Below, piece after piece: positions 25,222 to 33,212 of a stretch of DNA of 39,477 nucleotides. The translations under genes were made by a program, and so were the position numbers. Numbering within the stretch: position 1 is the stretch's first letter; each line of letters opens with the position of its first letter. The notes below the pieces were generated by a model. It was not told the origin of the DNA and did not search any database. It worked only from the letters and a program-made list of their open reading frames with translations. The DNA comes from Actinomycetota bacterium (GTDB taxonomy: Bacteria; Actinomycetota; Acidimicrobiia; Acidimicrobiales; WLNW01): contig WLNW01000011.1 of NCBI GenBank assembly GCA_009699605.1, positions 1 to 39,477 of the forward strand, read 5' to 3'.

Positions 25222-25659
25222 TCAACCGATGATGATCGCGTGCACGCGGCCTGGCCCGTGCACGCCCACGGTGAGCGTCATCTCGATGTCTGCGCTGCGC
25301 GACGGACCGGTCACGAAGACGATCTGACTCGGCATCGCGCCCGGCCACCAACGAGCACGCTCGCGCAAGACGTCGCCGGGCGTGTCGACGATGGTGGATG
25401 CATCGATCACGAATGCGCATCGATCGGGCAACAAGCTGGCGGCACGAGCGTTACGCGAACTGTCGATCACAATGCTGCCGGTTTGCGCGATCGCCGCGGT
25501 CGCGTGCACCAGGTCCGCGGTGGGCGTGGGGTCGGCGCGCTCGTCGAGCGATGTGATGCGCTCGGAGGTACCGCCGATTGCGTGCCAGGCATCGCAGAAC
25601 CCGTCGATGCCGCGCCGCGGCACGGAATAGTGCACCGGTGCGGGCAATGCGGGCGTCAT
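25222..25659 (-). CDS. lutC: Short LutC-like LUD-domain protein
   Basis: Third gene of a lactate-oxidation (LutABC) operon. Only 145 residues against the usual 200-240, and the part retained is the C-terminal LUD core: ADLVHATAAIAQTGSIVIDS, CAFVIDASTIV, PSQIVFVTGPSRSADIEMTLTVGVHGPG. The ending SADIEMxxVxGVHGP is typical of LutC. The ATG at 25659 overlaps the lutB stop as ATGA. No reading frame upstream restores the missing N-terminal part. It may be a natural short form; see the findings. The gap to the convergent phosphatase (83 bp) holds a weak TGACAC/GTGTCA pair only. Confidence 0.8.
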   Translation of the reverse strand: MTPALPAPVHYSVPRRGIDGFCDAWHAIGGTSERITSLDERADPTPTADLVHATAAIAQTGSIVIDSSRNARAASLLPDRCAFVIDASTIVDTPGDVLRERARWWPGAMPSQIVFVTGPSRSADIEMTLTVGVHGPGRVHAIIIG

Positions 25660-27041
25660 CGACGCACCCGAGGAACGACGCGGTCGCGGGTCCACGCGCC
25701 CGCCCAACCTGGCGCGCGACGGGCGAGCTTCGGCACTCGCGAACTGAGCCGGAGAATCGCCCGGACGACGTGGATGCTGATCCGGTAGCTCAGCGGATGC
25801 GCCCACGCGACCGACCACAGCCGAAACGTGACGCGGCGCAGGCGTGATGCGTCGCCCGGAGCGTCGCGGTGGCGTTCTCGGAGCAGCAGATCGTGGAGTG
25901 GTATGCGAACCGGACACACCTCGGTGCACGCGCCGCACAACGTGCTGGCCTCCGACAGTTCGCGAGACGCCGGGTCATCGGGGCGCAACAACGGCATGAG
26001 CACCGCGCCGATCGGCCCGGAGTACACCGTGCCGTACGCGTGACCACCGATGTTGCGATACACCGGGCACACGTTCAGACAGGCCCCGCATCGGATGCAC
26101 AGCAGAGCGTCGTCGAATTCGGTGCCCACGATCGCTTCACGGCCGTTGTCGAGCACGATCACGTGCACTTCGTCGGGCCCATCGAGCTCGTCGTCGCGAC
26201 GAGGGCCGCTGATGATGTTGGTGTACACCGACAATGCCTGGCCGGTTGCCGAACGTGCGAGCAGCGCCAACATCACGTCGAGTTCGGCCCACGTGTCAAC
26301 GATGCGCTCCATGCCCATGATGGCCACGTGTACACGAGGCAAGGATGTGCACATCCGCCCGTTGCCTTCGTTCTCGACCAAGCAGACAGATCCGGTCTCG
26401 GCGATCGCGAAGTTCACACCGGTGATGCCGATGTCGGCCCGTAGGAACGCCTCGCGAAGTCGGGCGCGGGCGTACGCAGCCTCGGCATCGACGTCGGGTT
26501 CGATCGGGCGACCGGCATCGGTGGTGAACAGTTCGGCCACGTCGAAGCGTGACTTGTGGATGGCCGGCACGATGAGATGTGAAGGTTTCTCGCGGGCGAG
26601 CTGGATGATGAACTCCCCGAGGTCGGTCTCGACCACCTCGTGCCCTGCCGCCTCGAGCGCGTCGTTGAGATCGATCTCTTCACTCGCCATGGACTTGCCT
26701 TTGGCGATGCGCACCGGCGAGTGACCGGCGGTCGCTTGTGCGTCGGCGAGGTCGAGCACCACCCGCACCGCGTCCGCGGCGGTGCGGGCCCGGTGCACGA
26801 TGATGCCGTTCGCCGTTGCCCGGGCCGCCCATCGGTCGAGCAGCTGGGGCAGGGTGTCGATGGCCCGGCGCCGGATGGCGTGCGCGGAGTCGCGCACGGC
26901 GTCTGGATCAGCGAGCCCGTCGAGCGCGGTGGAGCGGTTCGCCGCGAGCAGACTGGTGGTGTGACGCACCGCGGCACGCACCCGATCGTTGCGCAGCTCG
27001 CGATCGGCGCGAGTGACGAACCGGACCGCCACGTCATTCAT
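25656..27041 (-). CDS. lutB: LutB-like iron-sulfur protein (L-lactate oxidation)
   Basis: Electron-transfer subunit of the LutABC lactate dehydrogenase complex. The 461 residues have an N-terminal LUD domain (about 60-290, with VRIAKGKSMASEEIDLND, ADIGITGVNFAIAETGS, NEGNGRM) and two 4Fe-4S sites, CIRCGACLNVCPVY and CGACTEVCPVRIPL. The C-terminal helix-rich tail is also usual. Start ATG 27041 overlaps the lutA stop by 8 bp, and lutC follows by ATGA overlap, so all three are one unit. The Lut complex converts L-lactate to pyruvate in the cytoplasm. Confidence 0.93.
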   Translation of the reverse strand: MNDVAVRFVTRADRELRNDRVRAAVRHTTSLLAANRSTALDGLADPDAVRDSAHAIRRRAIDTLPQLLDRWAARATANGIIVHRARTAADAVRVVLDLADAQATAGHSPVRIAKGKSMASEEIDLNDALEAAGHEVVETDLGEFIIQLAREKPSHLIVPAIHKSRFDVAELFTTDAGRPIEPDVDAEAAYARARLREAFLRADIGITGVNFAIAETGSVCLVENEGNGRMCTSLPRVHVAIMGMERIVDTWAELDVMLALLARSATGQALSVYTNIISGPRRDDELDGPDEVHVIVLDNGREAIVGTEFDDALLCIRCGACLNVCPVYRNIGGHAYGTVYSGPIGAVLMPLLRPDDPASRELSEASTLCGACTEVCPVRIPLHDLLLRERHRDAPGDASRLRRVTFRLWSVAWAHPLSYRISIHVVRAILRLSSRVPKLARRAPGWAGAWTRDRVVPRVRR

Positions 27042-27783
27042 CGCCGCGCACCGTGAGCTGTTCGGCTAGGTGGCGGAACTGCAGCGGCAACCTTCGTGTG
27101 CGTGCTCGCGCCTCGAGGTGCATCAGGCAAGACAGGTCACAACCCACCACGGTGGTGGCGCCGGTGGCGGAGAGCGAGTCAAGTTTCTCGTCGGCCATGG
27201 CGACCGAGACCGCGGGCAGCTTCACCGCGAAGGTTCCACCGAAGCCACAGCACAGATAGCCCTCGGTGGGTTCGCGCACCTCGTGGCCGGCGGCGCGCAA
27301 GGCGGCACGCGGCGCGTCCCGTTCGCCGAGTTCACGCTCGAGGTGACACGAGCCGTGATAGGCCACCGGTTTGTCGCGGTCGCCAGCCGCCGGTGGCGCG
27401 GAGCCAGCGGCGAGCGCCTGTGACAGCTCGATCACCCGTGCGGCGACATCGCGGGCGCGCGTCTCGTCGGCCGTTCCGGCAAAGAGCGCAGGCCAGTGCC
27501 GCGACATCATCGCGGTACACGAGCCCGACGGCACCACGATCTGACCCTGCGACTTCGCGAGCGCACGCACGGTCGGGCGGGCGACGCGTCGCGCCTCGGA
27601 CTCATACCCCGCGTTGTACGCAGGCTGGCCACAGCATGTCGTGCGCCGTGCGATGGTCGCGGCGACGCCGTGGCGGGCCAACACCTTGAGAACGCGAGCC
27701 GCCAGCGTGGGGCGCAACGTGTCGGCGAGACACGTGGGCAAGACGTTCGTCAACGCAGGGGACTCGTGCTCGAAGGATGGCAT
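27034..27783 (-). CDS. lutA: LutA-like CCG-domain protein (L-lactate oxidation)
   Basis: First gene of the lut operon, 249 residues with two CCG domains: RRTTCCGQPAYNAGY in the first half and GYLCCGFGGTFAVK in the second, which bind an unusual Fe-S cluster in homologues. VPSGSCTAMM and AYHGSCHLERELG provide the further Cys residues. The ATG at 27783 gives about 10 residues before the usual NVLPTCLADTL opening. The start lies 26 bp from the divergent hydrolase gene, so the two promoters must overlap. No lutP-type permease or LldR-type regulator is in the window. Confidence 0.92.
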   Translation of the reverse strand: MPSFEHESPALTNVLPTCLADTLRPTLAARVLKVLARHGVAATIARRTTCCGQPAYNAGYESEARRVARPTVRALAKSQGQIVVPSGSCTAMMSRHWPALFAGTADETRARDVAARVIELSQALAAGSAPPAAGDRDKPVAYHGSCHLERELGERDAPRAALRAAGHEVREPTEGYLCCGFGGTFAVKLPAVSVAMADEKLDSLSATGATTVVGCDLSCLMHLEARARTRRLPLQFRHLAEQLTVRGDE

Positions 27784-27809
27784 CGAGCACCAACGCTACG
27801 CTCTCGGAC

Positions 27810-28529
27810 ATGCCGAATGCAGACCACATGCTCGCCACATCCGACGGGCCGATGCGCCTCTACGAATCAACGCCCGATGGCGCCGCGACCAGAGCGGTCA
27901 TCGTGGTCATGGAGGCGTTCGGCGTGAACGCGCACATCGAAGAGGTCACTCGTCGCGCCGCCGCGGCGGGCTACCACGCGGTCGCGCCTGACTTCTTCCA
28001 TCGTTCCGGCGGTGGCACTGCGGCGTACGACGACTTCGGCACGGTGATGGCCAAGTTCGCCGACCTGAGCGACGACGGCATCCTGGTCGACGTCGATGCT
28101 GCACTCGAACATCTTCGGGCTGCCGGCTTTGCCGACGGCCAGATCGCCATCACCGGCTACTGCTTCGGTGGCCGCGTCACGTTCCTCACCGCGGCCCGGC
28201 GCGCGCTCGGCGCAGCGGTCACCTTCTACGGCGGTGGCATCGTGCGCGCCGGCGGGTTGCCGTTCCCCTCGCTCTTTGCCGAGGCCGCCACGCTGCAGAC
28301 GCCGTGGCTCGGCTTGTTCGGCGATCTCGACAAGGGCATCCCGGTCGAGGACGTCGAGCAGCTCCGGGCTGCACTTGATGCCGCGAAGCCCGTCGACTTC
28401 GCCATCGTTCGCTACCCCGACGCCGACCATGGGTTCCACTGCGATGACCGCCCCGCGGTCTTCAACGCGGCCGCGGCCGCCGATGGCTGGGCCCGCACCC
28501 TCGACTGGTTCACCACCCACTTGGCGTAG
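27810..28529 (+). CDS. Dienelactone hydrolase family protein
   Basis: An alpha/beta-hydrolase of 239 residues. Seen: VVMEAFGVNAHIEEVTRRAA with Glu35, the place of the helper Glu36 in Pseudomonas dienelactone hydrolase; nucleophile Cys118 in ITGYCFGGR; the Asp in LFGDLDKGIP (172 or 174); and His207 in ADHGFH. The Cys-Asp-His triad is intact. Family members open dienelactones in chloroaromatic breakdown or act as general hydrolases. The ATG at 27810 is preferred; an ATG at 27777 lies inside lutA and 27828 is also possible. Confidence 0.88.
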   Translation: MPNADHMLATSDGPMRLYESTPDGAATRAVIVVMEAFGVNAHIEEVTRRAAAAGYHAVAPDFFHRSGGGTAAYDDFGTVMAKFADLSDDGILVDVDAALEHLRAAGFADGQIAITGYCFGGRVTFLTAARRALGAAVTFYGGGIVRAGGLPFPSLFAEAATLQTPWLGLFGDLDKGIPVEDVEQLRAALDAAKPVDFAIVRYPDADHGFHCDDRPAVFNAAAAADGWARTLDWFTTHLA

Positions 28530-28547
28530 TTCTTCCTGCCGAGGTTG

Positions 28548-29483
28548 TCAGGGTTCGAGGACAACCTTGATCGCGCCTGCGGCACGGTCGCGAGCCACGG
28601 CGAAGGCTTCGACCGCGGCGTCGAGTGGGAAGCGGTGGGTGATCAGCGCGCTACCGATTTCGGGGCGATCGGCGAGGATCGAGGCCGCGACCTCGAAGTC
28701 GCGTGACGGCCCGACCCGGCCGTACATGCTCGAAGGAACCAGCGTGATCTCTTTCATGCTCAGCATCTGCCCAGGGAGCTCGGTGCCCGAGTCCCAGTAG
28801 GTGCCGACGAGCACCACGGTGCCCCCCGGCCGGCAGCGTTCGACGGCCTCGGCGAGCGCACTGGAGGTACCGGCGGCTTCGATGACCACGTCGTATCCGT
28901 CGGTCATGGCCGCGCCCGCACCGAGCTGTTCGGCGGCGGCGCGTTGGCGGTCGTGGCGTACGGCGATGTCGACGGTGGCGCCCGCGGCCTGCGCTGCGGC
29001 GAGGGAGGTGAGGCCGATGGTCCCACCACCGATGATTCCGACGCGCTGGCCTCCCATGACGCCGCCCCGACGCACACCGTGCACCGCAACCGCAAGCGGT
29101 TCGATGAGACACGCGTCGGCGAGCGACACCCCGCTCGGCAGGAGCACGATCGCCTCGGCCGGGACGATGCATTCGTCGGCCATGCCGCCGTCGCTCGAGA
29201 CGCCGAGCACCATGGCCGGACCGAGGACGCACAGGTTGTACGCGCCGCGCACGCACGCCTCGCACCGTCGGCACGGCTTCAACGGCTCGACCGCCACCGG
29301 TCGTCCGTCGGGCAGGGTGCCGGCGAACTCGTGGCCGAACGTGGCCGGCAGGTTCCACACCAATAGGTGGAGATCCGAACCGCAGATGCCTGACGATGCG
29401 ACCTTGACCCGGACGCCGTCGGCGGTGGGCGACGGTACGTCGACCACGGCGGGCATTGCGTCGATGCAACGAACGGCGCGCAC
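28548..29483 (-). CDS. Zinc-dependent medium-chain alcohol dehydrogenase
   Basis: An NAD(P)-dependent MDR dehydrogenase of 311 residues. Counting from GTG 29483 (VRAVRCIDAMPAVVDV): catalytic zinc ligands Cys34 (SGICGSDLH), His51-Glu52 (FGHEF) and Glu128 region (LIEPL); structural-zinc cysteines 71, 74, 77 and 85; and the cofactor loop GIIGGGTIGL. All key residues are present. The GTG is 5 bp after the SDR stop, so the two are co-transcribed. ATG 29456 is a less likely start since it would cut the first strand. A short form of the family, with a slightly trimmed C-terminus. Confidence 0.88.
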   Translation of the reverse strand: MRAVRCIDAMPAVVDVPSPTADGVRVKVASSGICGSDLHLLVWNLPATFGHEFAGTLPDGRPVAVEPLKPCRRCEACVRGAYNLCVLGPAMVLGVSSDGGMADECIVPAEAIVLLPSGVSLADACLIEPLAVAVHGVRRGGVMGGQRVGIIGGGTIGLTSLAAAQAAGATVDIAVRHDRQRAAAEQLGAGAAMTDGYDVVIEAAGTSSALAEAVERCRPGGTVVLVGTYWDSGTELPGQMLSMKEITLVPSSMYGRVGPSRDFEVAASILADRPEIGSALITHRFPLDAAVEAFAVARDRAAGAIKVVLEP

Positions 29484-29488
29484 CGCCG

Positions 29489-30292
29489 TTACCAGACCAG
29501 GCCGACGCCGCCGTTGGCGCGGAAGGTCGCGCCAGTGGCGAACTTCGACGCGTCGGACGCGAGGTAGTGGATGAGGTGGGCTTGGTCGATGGCCTCGCCG
29601 ACGCGACCGATGGGCGACATCTCGGTGTTGCGGTCGAGGTAGACCTGAAGCTTCGTCTGGTCGACGTTTCCCGCTTCGTCCTTGCGGCCCTGCGCGTTGA
29701 AGTTGGTGGGCGTGCTGCCCGGCGCGATGGAGTTGACGCGAATGCCGTACGGGCCTGCTTCGATGGCCAGCTCGCGGGTGAGCATGGCCACCGCGGCCTT
29801 GGTCATCGCGTACACCGACACGTTCGAGTTGGGGTAGTCGATCGCCGCGGAGGCGACGTTGATGATGCTGCCCGAGCCCTGCGGAATCATGACGCGCAAG
29901 GCGGCCTGGCAGCCGAAGAACACGCCCTTCTGGTTCACCGCGATGACGCGCTCGAGGATCTCCTCGGTGACATCGACGACGAGGTCGGTGTTCATGATGC
30001 CGGCGATATTGCCCATGATGTCGAGGCGGCCGAACTCGGCGACCGCGCGGTCGACGAGCGCCTCGACCTCGGCCTTGATGGCCACGTTGGTGGCCTGTGC
30101 GACGGCTTTGCCACCTTCGCCGCGAATCTTGGCCGCGACGGCTTCGGCCGCGGCGATGTCGACATCGCCGAGCACCACCGCAGCGCCGGCGCTGGCCAGC
30201 AACTCGGCCGAGCATGCGCCGATACCTGAGCCGCCGCCGGTGAGCACCGCGACGCGTCCAGTGAGGTCATAGTCCTTGTATGGATCGATCAT
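29489..30292 (-). CDS. Short-chain dehydrogenase/reductase
   Basis: 267-residue classical SDR, NAD(P)-dependent. Seen: TGGGSGIGACSAELLA (cofactor loop at 18-25), GDVDIAAAE whose Asp favours NAD, NIAGIMN in place of the NAG motif, INVASAA with Ser148, and YAMTK with Tyr161 and Lys165. PGSTPTNF after the active site is typical. With the MDR enzyme just downstream it may carry out two oxidation steps on one alcohol substrate; this is inference. Confidence 0.92.
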   Translation of the reverse strand: MIDPYKDYDLTGRVAVLTGGGSGIGACSAELLASAGAAVVLGDVDIAAAEAVAAKIRGEGGKAVAQATNVAIKAEVEALVDRAVAEFGRLDIMGNIAGIMNTDLVVDVTEEILERVIAVNQKGVFFGCQAALRVMIPQGSGSIINVASAAIDYPNSNVSVYAMTKAAVAMLTRELAIEAGPYGIRVNSIAPGSTPTNFNAQGRKDEAGNVDQTKLQVYLDRNTEMSPIGRVGEAIDQAHLIHYLASDASKFATGATFRANGGVGLVW

Positions 30293-30319
30293 GGCGGCAA
30301 CCTAGCTCAGGACGTTGAC

Positions 30320-30757
30320 GTGTTCCCGCGGGAGCAGCGCGCCTGCGACGACGAGGCATCTCTTCCACATGATGTGGCGGCAATACGGTCCCTGGCCCTG
30401 CACCGGCCTCTGCTCCGGCTGTCGACCGTGCCGTTGGTGGTCATGGCGAACATCGCTGCGGGTTGCTCGGGAGGGGGCGATGCCCAGTCGACCGCCACTG
30501 GTTCGTTCACCGGCGCGGCCGTCCCGCCTTCGAGCACCACGTCGAGCACGACCTCGACCTCGCCCTCCGCCACCCTCGCGCTGCCCACCACGCCGGCACC
30601 TCCCTCGGCGCGAACGGCAAGTCGATAGCTGGGCTACAAGTACAGCGCCATGTGGACCATCGACTCGCTCGGCTGGCAGGGGCTCAGCCCCGAGGCCATC
30701 GTGGCGGCTATCCGCGCCGCCGGCATGCAGCCGGGCACCGTGGCCGACGTGATCTGA
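30320..30757 (+). pseudogene. Remnant of an exported polysaccharide deacetylase-like gene
   Basis: From GTG 30320 (or 30374) the frame encodes a lipoprotein-type signal (LSTVPLVVMANIAAGCSGGG, Cys in a lipobox-like AAGC) and a Ser/Thr/Pro linker (SSTTSSTTSTSPS), then a TAG at 30626-30628. The same frame continues to TGA 30755-30757 with LGYKYSAMWTIDSLGWQGLS, which closely resembles the late part of NodB-type polysaccharide deacetylases (GYxxxMWTxDSxGWxG). The bulk of the catalytic domain is missing. Just before the TAG the next frame reads SLGANGKSIAG, so a deletion with frameshift is likely. This is the only content of the 30293-30763 gap. Confidence 0.5.
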
Positions 30758-30763
30758 CCACGA

Positions 30764-31321
30764 TCACTCGGGCGGTGGCAGCTGCTTCAGCAAGAGCTCG
30801 CGGATCTGGGGCGTAAGCGTGTCGGCGATGAGCTGGATCTCGTCGGGCGACCAGATCGCGGTGGGGATGTGCGGATAGCCCACATCAAGGAACTCATAGG
30901 TCTCGTGGCCGCTGATGCGGGCGATGGCGCGAGCAGAACCGATGAGCTCGGTGTGCACGACGCAGGCCGTGGGTATACCGGCCCACTCGAGCTCGACGGC
31001 GTCCCGCAAACTGCGGGCGCTGCAGCTGCCTCAACCACCGAAGCCGGTGATGGCGACGGTGGCTCCTTCGGTGAGGCGGGCCCAGTCGTCGGGATGGGGC
31101 GCGATCGACACGCTGCCTTTGACCACCTTGACCACGCCTGCGAGGTCGTCGGTGGCCATGAGGTTGCGGGCGATGGCGTCGAGCATGTCCTCGCCGCGGC
31201 CGAGCCCGTTGGCCACGAGGCCGAGCACCTGACCGCTGAGGCTGTTCGGGCGCGGCGCGAGCAGCTTGGTGTCGCCGCCCCCGATAGGGCCGCTCGATGG
31301 ATCGAGTCCGATGATGGCCAT
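30764..31321 (-). CDS. UGSC-family selenoprotein (in-frame UGA = Sec97)
   Basis: One 185-residue gene read through a UGA at 31033-31031. Up to the UGA it encodes 96 residues from MAIIGLDPSSGPIGGGD to TVAITGFGG. After it come GSCSARS and 81 more residues (LRDAVELEWAGIPTACVVHTELIG ... LKQLPPPE). Across the UGA the motif is G-G-U-G-S-C-S: Sec97 and Cys100 in a UxxC arrangement like thioredoxin-type redox sites, with Cys120 further on. It fits the UGSC-containing (seleno)protein family; its biochemical function is not known to me. Codon use and GC are the same on both sides, no ribosome site precedes a second start, and a SECIS-like hairpin follows the UGA. Gene ends in a true TGA at 30764. It lies 22 bp after the upstream partner gene. 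If read as two genes, each would be a fragment. Confidence 0.85.
30999..31020 (-). promoter_or_regulatory. Candidate bacterial SECIS element
   Basis: On the minus strand, nucleotides 11-32 after the UGA fold into GCG-CCCGCA, loop GUU, UGCGGG, a bulged A, and CGC: nine pairs with one bulge. A bacterial SECIS needs a short upper stem with a G or GU in the apical loop about 16-37 nt after the UGA; here the loop is at 20-22. The position and loop fit SelB recognition. Confidence 0.65.
31031..31033 (-). other. Recoded UGA (selenocysteine) codon
   Basis: UGA in frame with both halves of the UGSC gene, followed by GGC AGC TGC (Gly-Ser-Cys). It is the 97th codon. No other stop occurs between 31321 and the end at 30764. 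Confidence 0.8.
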
Positions 31322-31343
31322 GAGGAGACCTTACGCCTTCCGT

Positions 31344-32342
31344 TCAGAGTTGTGCGGGCTCGATGACCCGCGTAATGGCGTGCGCGAGGTGCGGCATCAA
31401 CAGCCACGTCTCGGCCATGCCGGCACCGCCTGCGGCGACGACGAGGATTCCTTCGGGGTAGCCGATGTTGCAGAAGCGGTCGTCGGGGCCCGACGTGGGT
31501 TCGTGAATGCGTTCCCACAGGTAGTGCTGCAGGTCGGCCTTGGACCAGCCCTCTTCGATGAAGTACCGGTGATGTTCCTTACCGACGATAGCCACCACGT
31601 TGTGATCCTGGCCCAGCCACTTGTCGCCGCCGATGCCTTTGCTCCGCATGGTCTTGACGATCGAGTTCGCGATGTCGACGCACGTGCGGCTGGTCATGTC
31701 GGTGGCGGGCACGAAGTTCATGAACGACGCGACGGTCACCGTGGACTGCTCGGCCGCGAAACCGCGCTGCACGTGCAACGGCACCCAGTCGCTGGCTTCT
31801 TCGTTCTCGGCGAAGCAGAACGAGTACCGCATGGGTGAGCTGAAGCTCGCTCGATCGAGGAAACCCGGAATGGCCCGACATACGTTGCGGATGACGAGCC
31901 GCAACGCGCGCCCGATCGTTGCGTTCGGACGGAACCCCGGCCCCAAGCAGCCCTGGCCGCTGGCCACGCCCCACTCGTTGCGGACCGGGCCGTTGATGAT
32001 GACGGTCTGCACCGCGCCTGACAGCGTGCCGGTGGTGGAGTGGCAGTTGCCCATCTCGTCGAGGTGGGCGCGCACCGCCGCGACGACTGCGGGGAAGTAC
32101 TCGGGCCGGCAGCCGGCCATGACCGCGTTGATGGCTGCGTGCTCGGCGGTGACCACCACGGCGCGCGTGGGCACGGAGCCGAGGATCTCGTCGGGTTCGA
32201 GCCCGGCGAGGGTGAGGAAGCGCTGCACCTTCTCGGCTGTGGGTGGTACGACCGGAAGGCCGTCGGTCCAACCGCGCTCGTAGTAGTCCTCGAGCAACTC
32301 GTCGTAGTCGGCGTAGGTGTGTGGTTCAGCCGCGAGCGTCAT
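31344..32342 (-). CDS. Conserved Cys-rich protein of unknown function, partner of the UGSC selenoprotein
   Basis: I do not recognise a named family, though the pattern looks conserved. 332 residues, no signal peptide or membrane segment. Notable stretches: GWTDGLPVVPPTAEKVQRFL, VMAGCRPEYFPAVVAAV, GNCHSTTGTLSGAVQTVIIN, ASGQGCLGPGFRPNATIGRA, SFCFAENEEASDWVPLHV and RFCNIGYPEGILVVAAGG. Seven Cys (78, 100, 132, 155, 176, 221, 291), several next to Gly/Pro turns, is high for GC-rich actinobacterial DNA and suggests metal or redox chemistry. ATG 32342 lies 18 bp after the zinc permease stop and its own stop is 22 bp before the UGSC start. Together they look like a two-component unit, perhaps with the Sec protein reducing or feeding the larger one; that is inference. 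Confidence 0.7.
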   Translation of the reverse strand: MTLAAEPHTYADYDELLEDYYERGWTDGLPVVPPTAEKVQRFLTLAGLEPDEILGSVPTRAVVVTAEHAAINAVMAGCRPEYFPAVVAAVRAHLDEMGNCHSTTGTLSGAVQTVIINGPVRNEWGVASGQGCLGPGFRPNATIGRALRLVIRNVCRAIPGFLDRASFSSPMRYSFCFAENEEASDWVPLHVQRGFAAEQSTVTVASFMNFVPATDMTSRTCVDIANSIVKTMRSKGIGGDKWLGQDHNVVAIVGKEHHRYFIEEGWSKADLQHYLWERIHEPTSGPDDRFCNIGYPEGILVVAAGGAGMAETWLLMPHLAHAITRVIEPAQL

Positions 32343-32360
32343 GTCGCGACGCTACCGCGA

Positions 32361-33212
32361 TCACGCAGCCGCCACAGCCTGGATAGCCCGGCGCCGCGTG
32401 GTCCACCGGGACGCGCCGACTACGCCGTACGTGGCAACGAACAACATGGCCGACGCCAGCACGATCGACGCGCCTGCGGCGAAGTCCCATTCGGCGGACG
32501 CGGTGAGTCCGAGCACGCCACTCGCGGCGCCGTAGGCCGCGCCGGCCAACATCGCCGTGCTCACGCGCCGGGTGACGAGGCGTGCGGTCATTGCCGGCAC
32601 GCTCAACAACGCGACCGCGAGGATGGTCCCGACGGCCGGGATGGTGGCCACCACCGTGGCCGCCACCGCGAGCAACAGGGCGAGGTCGAGCAACCGTGGG
32701 TAGCCCTGCGCGGCCGCTCCGTCGGGATCGAAGGCGCGGAACACGAGTTCTTTGTGTGCGCCGGCCAGCGCGCCGAGCACGACGAGCCCCACGACCGAGG
32801 TGATGACCACGTCGCGGTGATCGACGGTGAGCACCGAACCGACAAGGATGGCCGTGAGGTCCTTCGAGAAGCCGTCCTGAGTCGACTGCAGCATGACGCC
32901 GAGCCCGAACGATCCGGCGAGCGCGACGCCGACAGCGGTGTTGTTGTCGAGGTTCTGATCGCCGGTGGTGATGTAGATCACGACCACGAGCAAGGCCGCG
33001 AACGCGAGTCCACCGACGAGCTCGCTTAATCCGATGATCGACGCGAACACGATGCCGGGGAAGGTCGCGTGGGCGACAGTGATCGTGAAGAAGGGCAAGC
33101 GGCGCAGCACCACGTGCGCACCTACCGCGCCGCACAACGCACCCACCAGCACGGCTTCGAGCAGCGCGCGCTGCAGCAGGCCCGAGTCGTACAGATCGAG
33201 GAGGTGTCTCAT
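32361..33212 (-). CDS. Zinc/manganese ABC transporter permease (second)
   Basis: A 283-residue inner-membrane permease of the ABC-3 (ZnuB/TroC) family with about 8-9 hydrophobic segments. Seen: LRRLPFFTITVAHATFPGI, GTILAVALLSVPAMTARLVTRR and GLTASAEWDFAAGASIVLASAM, all in family positions. ATG 33212 overlaps the stop of the first permease (ATGA), so they are coupled and probably form a heterodimer. The open frame upstream to 33437 lies inside the first permease and is not used. Confidence 0.88.
   Translation of the reverse strand: MRHLLDLYDSGLLQRALLEAVLVGALCGAVGAHVVLRRLPFFTITVAHATFPGIVFASIIGLSELVGGLAFAALLVVVIYITTGDQNLDNNTAVGVALAGSFGLGVMLQSTQDGFSKDLTAILVGSVLTVDHRDVVITSVVGLVVLGALAGAHKELVFRAFDPDGAAAQGYPRLLDLALLLAVAATVVATIPAVGTILAVALLSVPAMTARLVTRRVSTAMLAGAAYGAASGVLGLTASAEWDFAAGASIVLASAMLFVATYGVVGASRWTTRRRAIQAVAAA

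Noticed and set aside
30626-30628. The TAG in the deacetylase-like frame as a second recoded codon
   Set aside because: It is TAG, not TGA; the domain upstream of it is missing and a neighbouring frame carries related residues. Gene decay fits better than readthrough.
31007-31033. Two separate small genes (31031-31321 and 30764-31009) split by a normal stop
   Set aside because: The second would start at a TTG without a ribosome site, the first would end exactly at a GG-U-GSC motif, and the frame continues cleanly. A selenocysteine codon explains all of it better.
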